Positions 60,791 through 64,000 of a DNA stretch of 64,000 nucleotides are shown piece after piece. Numbering within the stretch: the first letter of the stretch is position 1; each line of letters opens with the position of its first letter. The translations under genes and the position numbers were made by a program. The notes below the pieces were generated by a model. That model was not told the DNA's origin, did no database searches, and saw only the letters and a program-made list of their open reading frames with translations. The DNA is from Nocardioides panaciterrulae (lineage in GTDB: Bacteria; Actinomycetota; Actinomycetes; Propionibacteriales; Nocardioidaceae): NCBI RefSeq assembly GCF_013409645.1, contig NZ_JACCBG010000001.1, positions 1,240,001 to 1,304,000 of the forward strand, in the 5' to 3' direction.

Positions 60791-61456
60791 ATGAGACGCT
60801 TGCTCGGTCCTGCGCTGACGATTCTGCTCGGTGCCGCGTTCGTGGCGCTGATCGGCTGGCTGCTGCACCAGCAGCCGTCGCCCGCGGCCGTCGCGGTCCC
60901 GCACCAGGGGGCCGCGGACAGCCACCACGTCTACCTGCACCTGGCCACCTACCCGGACAGCATGGCCGGTGAGCACGGCAAGGACGGCGGCGCCGAGCCG
61001 GACTGGGTCAGCTACGGGCCGACGACGACCCTGAACGTGCCGCGGCACTCGCTGGTGACCGTCACGATCAGCCAGTACGACGGCGGGGAGGCCATCACCA
61101 ATCCCTGGTTCGCCCGGGTGCACGGCACCGTCGGCGGGAGCGAGACCGTCGACGGCAAGACCGTGACCGGGGTGGATCCCGAGGCCGTCGGCCACACCTT
61201 CACGATCCACGCCGCCCCGACCGCCCAGGACCCGCTCTTCGTGAGCGTGCCCCTGCCCGCGGTGCCGGACGAGGCGCCACCGGCAGCCGGCAGCGACTAC
61301 CCGAAGCCGATCGAGGTGACGTTCTCGTTCCGCACGAAGGGCCCCGGGAAGTACGTGTGGAACTGCGAGTTCCCGTGCGGGGACGGCACCTACGCCAAGT
61401 TCGGCGGACCGATGTCCACCCGTGGCTACATGTCGGGGACCTTGACCGTGACCTGA
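60791..61456 (+). CDS. membrane-anchored cupredoxin-like protein
   Basis: A 221-residue protein with an N-terminal membrane anchor (LLGPALTILLGAAFVALIGW) and an exported cupredoxin fold. The C-terminal metal loop is GKYVWNCEFPCGDGTYAKFG ending with GGPM: a Cys-x3-Cys and a Met arranged like a CuA loop, but the His that follows the second Cys in CuA is missing. Candidate first His residues lie in GAADSHHVYLHLA and EAVGHTFTIHAAP. It stands directly before coxB-like and coxA-like genes, so it may carry or deliver copper/electrons to that oxidase. 50 bp separate it from the subunit II start. Confidence 0.83.
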   Translation: MRRLLGPALTILLGAAFVALIGWLLHQQPSPAAVAVPHQGAADSHHVYLHLATYPDSMAGEHGKDGGAEPDWVSYGPTTTLNVPRHSLVTVTISQYDGGEAITNPWFARVHGTVGGSETVDGKTVTGVDPEAVGHTFTIHAAPTAQDPLFVSVPLPAVPDEAPPAAGSDYPKPIEVTFSFRTKGPGKYVWNCEFPCGDGTYAKFGGPMSTRGYMSGTLTVT

Positions 61457-61505
61457 GCCTCATCCACGCAGTTCGTGCGAGACGGGTCGCAAGGGAGGGC
61501 GCCGC

Positions 61506-62285
61506 GTGTCAAGCACCGAAGAGATCCAGAAGCGACCGCGCTGGTGGAACCACCGCGACGTCCGCGTCATCGCCCTGCTGTGGGCCGTCTTCACGATCCT
61601 GGGCGTGGTCTTCGCGCTGATCGTGCCCCGCCACCTGATGGGCGTCGCCGCCTCCGACACCATGACCGAGGTCGAGCGCACGTTCGTGGTGTTCTCCGTC
61701 GCCTCCGCGCCGGTGGCGGCCCTGGTCTGGGCGCTCGCGGGCTACAGCCTGTGGCGCTGGCGCCGCAGGGGTCCCTGGTCGGCCGGCGACCCCGACGGGC
61801 CGCCGCTGCGCGGTCACGGCTGGTCGACCGGCCTGTGGATGTTCGTCTCGTCCGCGCTGTGCCTGTTCCTGCTGATCTGGGGCCTCGCCGCGCTCAGCAG
61901 CGTCGACTCACCCGCCAGCGCCAGTGCGGCCACGCCGATGGAGATCGACGTGACCGGCCAGCAGTGGGTGTGGACCTTCACCTACCCCGAGAACGGCGGC
62001 TTCGAGACCGACCAGCTCTACCTGCCCGTCGACCGCCCGGTGGTGTTCAAGGTGACCAGCGACGACGTGATCCACTCCTTCTGGGTGCCGTCGATGGGCA
62101 TCAAGGTCGACGCCAACCCGGGGATGACCACCACGACCCGGACCACGCCGGACCGGATCGGGGTCTACCAGGTGAAGTGCGCGGAGCTCTGCGGCCTGCT
62201 CCACGCCGACATGGAGACCGATGCCCATGTCGTCTCGTCCGACGACTTCGCCACGTGGGCCGCGACCCGAGGGGGCAGCTCATGA
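61506..62285 (+). CDS. cytochrome c oxidase subunit II
   Basis: A 259-residue subunit II with two transmembrane helices (VRVIALLWAVFTILGVVFAL and STGLWMFVSSALCLFLLIWG) and a C-terminal CuA domain: ATPMEIDVTGQQWVWTFTYP, SDDVIHSFWVPSMGIKVDAN and YQVKCAELCGLLHADMETD. All CuA ligands (His, Cys-x3-Cys, His, Met) are present, so it should accept electrons from cytochrome c. A GTG start is used. ATGA couples it to subunit I. No heme c domain is fused. Confidence 0.92.
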   Translation: MSSTEEIQKRPRWWNHRDVRVIALLWAVFTILGVVFALIVPRHLMGVAASDTMTEVERTFVVFSVASAPVAALVWALAGYSLWRWRRRGPWSAGDPDGPPLRGHGWSTGLWMFVSSALCLFLLIWGLAALSSVDSPASASAATPMEIDVTGQQWVWTFTYPENGGFETDQLYLPVDRPVVFKVTSDDVIHSFWVPSMGIKVDANPGMTTTTRTTPDRIGVYQVKCAELCGLLHADMETDAHVVSSDDFATWAATRGGSS

Positions 62286-64000
62286 CCGTCGCCGACACCT
62301 ACCAGACCGACCCGGTCACCGGCGGCCCCGACGGCGGGATCATGCGTCGTCTCAACGTCGGGACCGGGATCCTCGGCGGCGTGGTGCTCGCGCTGGCCGC
62401 CAACCTGCTCGCCGACTGGCTCGCGGGCGACGCCGTGCACGAGGTCGACGTGCGGGCGACCGCGACCATGGTCGGCTGGGCGGTCGGGTTCATGGCGGGG
62501 CTGGGCGCGTTCACCGGGCCGGTGCGCTGGCTGCTCGGCCGCGACCTGACCCATGCCGACGAGCTGTTCCTCGCCGGCAAGGACCAGGGCGAGGGCCGCT
62601 ACTTCCGCTTCACCACCGACCACAAGGTCGTCGGCATCCAGTACCTCGTGCTGACCATGGTGATGCTCGGGGCCGGCGGCACGATGGCCATGCTGATCCG
62701 CACCGACCTGATCTCGCCGAACTCGGGCTTCCTCGGGCCCCAGACCTACAACTCGCTGGTCGGGCTGCACGGGCTGACGATGATCCTGGCCACGATCATC
62801 ATGGTGACCGGGCCGTTCGGGAACTTCGTGGTGCCGCTGATGATCGGCGCCCGGGACATGGCGTTCCCCCGCCTGAACGCGCTCAGCCTGTGGCTGCTCT
62901 TCGCGATGCTGCCGGTGCTGTACTCGGCCGCGTTCCTCGGCGGCATCCCGATGGGGTGGGTGGGCTACACGCCGATCGCGGACCAGGGGCCGGCCGGCGT
63001 GGACTCCTACATGGTCGCGATCTTGATCTTCGCGGTCTCCACGGCCGTGGCGGGCGCGAACATCACCACGACCATCCTCACGATGCGGGCCCGGGGCATG
63101 ACCTGGACCCGCACCCCCATCTTCGTGTACGGCGTGCTGGCCAGCGTCGTGCTGGCGCTCCCGGCGTTCCCGATGTTCATGGCCGCCGAGATCCTGCTCC
63201 TGGTGGACCGGTTGATGGGCGGCGGGTTCTACATCCCCAGCCTCGGCGGCCAGCCCTGGCTCTACCAGAACCTCTTCTGGCTGATGGGCCACCCCGAGGT
63301 CTACGTGATCCTCATCCCGGCGGTCACGGCGTTGATGGAGCTGACGGCGGTCTTCGCCCGGAAGCCCTTGTACAGCTTCCGGATCGCGGTGCTGTCCATC
63401 ATCGCCATCGTCGGTCTGAGCGTCACCGTGTGGGCCCACCACATGTTCGCCTCGGGCTGGGCCCCGGACCTCAACGGCCCGTTCATGCTGACCACGGAGC
63501 TGATCTCCATCCCGACCGGTGGTCTGTTCCTGGTGATCCTGGGCACCCTGTGGCGCGGTCGCATCTGGGCCACGTTCCCGATGATGTGCACCTACGCGAT
63601 GCTCTGGAACTTCATCATCGGCGGGATCACGGGCATCTACCTCTCGGACGTGCCGCTGGACTACCAGCTGCACGGCTCGATGTTCGTGACGGCGCACTTC
63701 CACTACACGCTGATGGGGGCGGGGCTGACGGGCGCCATCGGTGCCCTGGCCTACTGGTTCCCGAAGATGACCGGCCGGATGCTCGGTGACACCCCCGGCC
63801 TGGTGTCCTTCTGGCTGGTGCAGATCGGCTTCAACGTCACGTTCCTGGGGATGTTCATGGTCGGCCTGGAGGGCCAGCCGCGGCGGGTGGTCCACTACGG
63901 CGCGTCGCTCCACACGGGCAACCTGATCTCGACGATCGGCGCCTACTTCATCGGCGTCGGCATGCTGGTCCTGCTGTACGACGTGGTCGCCTCCTGGCGG
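62282..64000 (+). CDS. cytochrome c oxidase subunit I, incomplete at window edge
   Basis: First 573 residues of a heme-copper oxidase catalytic subunit. Low-spin heme ligands are in LVGLHGLTMILATII and TAHFHYTLMGAG; CuB ligands are in FWLMGHPEVYVILIPAVTA (with the cross-linked His-x3-Tyr) and VWAHHMFASGWAP. The Asp of the D-channel entry is kept in IGARDMAFPRLNALS. It has an N-terminal extension with two predicted membrane helices before the usual first helix. Distinct in detail from the mainstream actinobacterial CtaD, so it is probably a second oxidase. The gene continues past 64000. Confidence 0.92.
   Translation, partial: MTVADTYQTDPVTGGPDGGIMRRLNVGTGILGGVVLALAANLLADWLAGDAVHEVDVRATATMVGWAVGFMAGLGAFTGPVRWLLGRDLTHADELFLAGKDQGEGRYFRFTTDHKVVGIQYLVLTMVMLGAGGTMAMLIRTDLISPNSGFLGPQTYNSLVGLHGLTMILATIIMVTGPFGNFVVPLMIGARDMAFPRLNALSLWLLFAMLPVLYSAAFLGGIPMGWVGYTPIADQGPAGVDSYMVAILIFAVSTAVAGANITTTILTMRARGMTWTRTPIFVYGVLASVVLALPAFPMFMAAEILLLVDRLMGGGFYIPSLGGQPWLYQNLFWLMGHPEVYVILIPAVTALMELTAVFARKPLYSFRIAVLSIIAIVGLSVTVWAHHMFASGWAPDLNGPFMLTTELISIPTGGLFLVILGTLWRGRIWATFPMMCTYAMLWNFIIGGITGIYLSDVPLDYQLHGSMFVTAHFHYTLMGAGLTGAIGALAYWFPKMTGRMLGDTPGLVSFWLVQIGFNVTFLGMFMVGLEGQPRRVVHYGASLHTGNLISTIGAYFIGVGMLVLLYDVVASWR

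Overview
The window is high-GC DNA read throughout as an actinobacterial chromosome. Genes are tightly packed, GTG starts are frequent, neighbours often share ATGA or GTGA stop/start overlaps, and the gene families (Glu-type ABC transporter, PaaX, DUF6629, DUF7218, Wadjet-type SMC operon, alternative cytochrome oxidase) fit Nocardioides or a close relative. That assignment is inference from gene content; no 16S or marker gene is present.

Layout: (1) 1-3.5 kb holds cobalamin genes (partial cobN behind a cobalamin riboswitch, a histidine phosphatase and cobA). An eroded stretch follows, with a transposase fossil, a tRNA 3'-end fragment and a broken ORF, so it looks like the edge of an old integrated element. 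(2) 3.7-11.7 kb: a membrane protein, a DesK/NarL-type two-component pair, then a LysR regulator divergent from a complete glutamate-type ABC transporter operon ending in a class II amidotransferase. (3) 11.7-14.4 kb: a large secreted Ig/FN3-like protein. (4) 14.6-24.1 kb: an FAD reductase and GTP cyclohydrolase I, two winged-helix regulators with C-terminal cysteines, three hemerythrin-like proteins, a DUF6629 membrane protein and a short UvrA paralogue; this looks like a redox, NO or oxygen response island. (5) 24.3-30.5 kb: an alcohol dehydrogenase, then an FCD-type regulator with a perfect 19-bp palindrome and a 5-oxoproline operon (NRAMP-like transporter, pxpA, pxpB, pxpC, DUF1445).

(6) 30.5-34.4 kb: a DHFR-like protein, a Rho_N-type small protein, a hydrolase and a secreted phosphoesterase. 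(7) 34.5-42.8 kb: a CoA-dependent aromatic acid operon (FAH hydrolase, small cupin, TesB thioesterase, aryl-CoA ligase, fused FAD monooxygenase/Old Yellow Enzyme, hot-dog thioesterase, PaaX) with a divergent RidA. Together they could convert an ortho-substituted benzoate (anthranilate or salicylate) to central metabolites. (8) 42.9-48.5 kb: SPFH protein, RNase HI, miscellaneous enzymes. (9) 48.6-51.7 kb: an extracytosolic flavin electron-transfer operon (ApbE, FMN-binding protein, ferric-reductase-like membrane flavoprotein, and a small membrane protein carrying a frameshift).

(10) 51.9-59.6 kb: a membrane glycosyltransferase, then jetA-jetB-jetC of a Wadjet/MksBEF SMC system, with no jetD nuclease gene visible nearby and with structured repeats on both sides. 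(11) 59.6-64 kb: a PAP2-type membrane phosphatase, a cupredoxin with a CuA-like Cys-x3-Cys, cytochrome oxidase subunit II and a subunit I gene cut by the right edge.

The observations most worth following are the JetD-less Wadjet locus, the aromatic operon with its one-domain cupin plus RidA, the hemerythrin/cysteine-regulator island with its shared ATTGT/ACAAT sites, the NRAMP relative without metal-binding motifs in the 5-oxoproline operon, and the left-edge integration scar.
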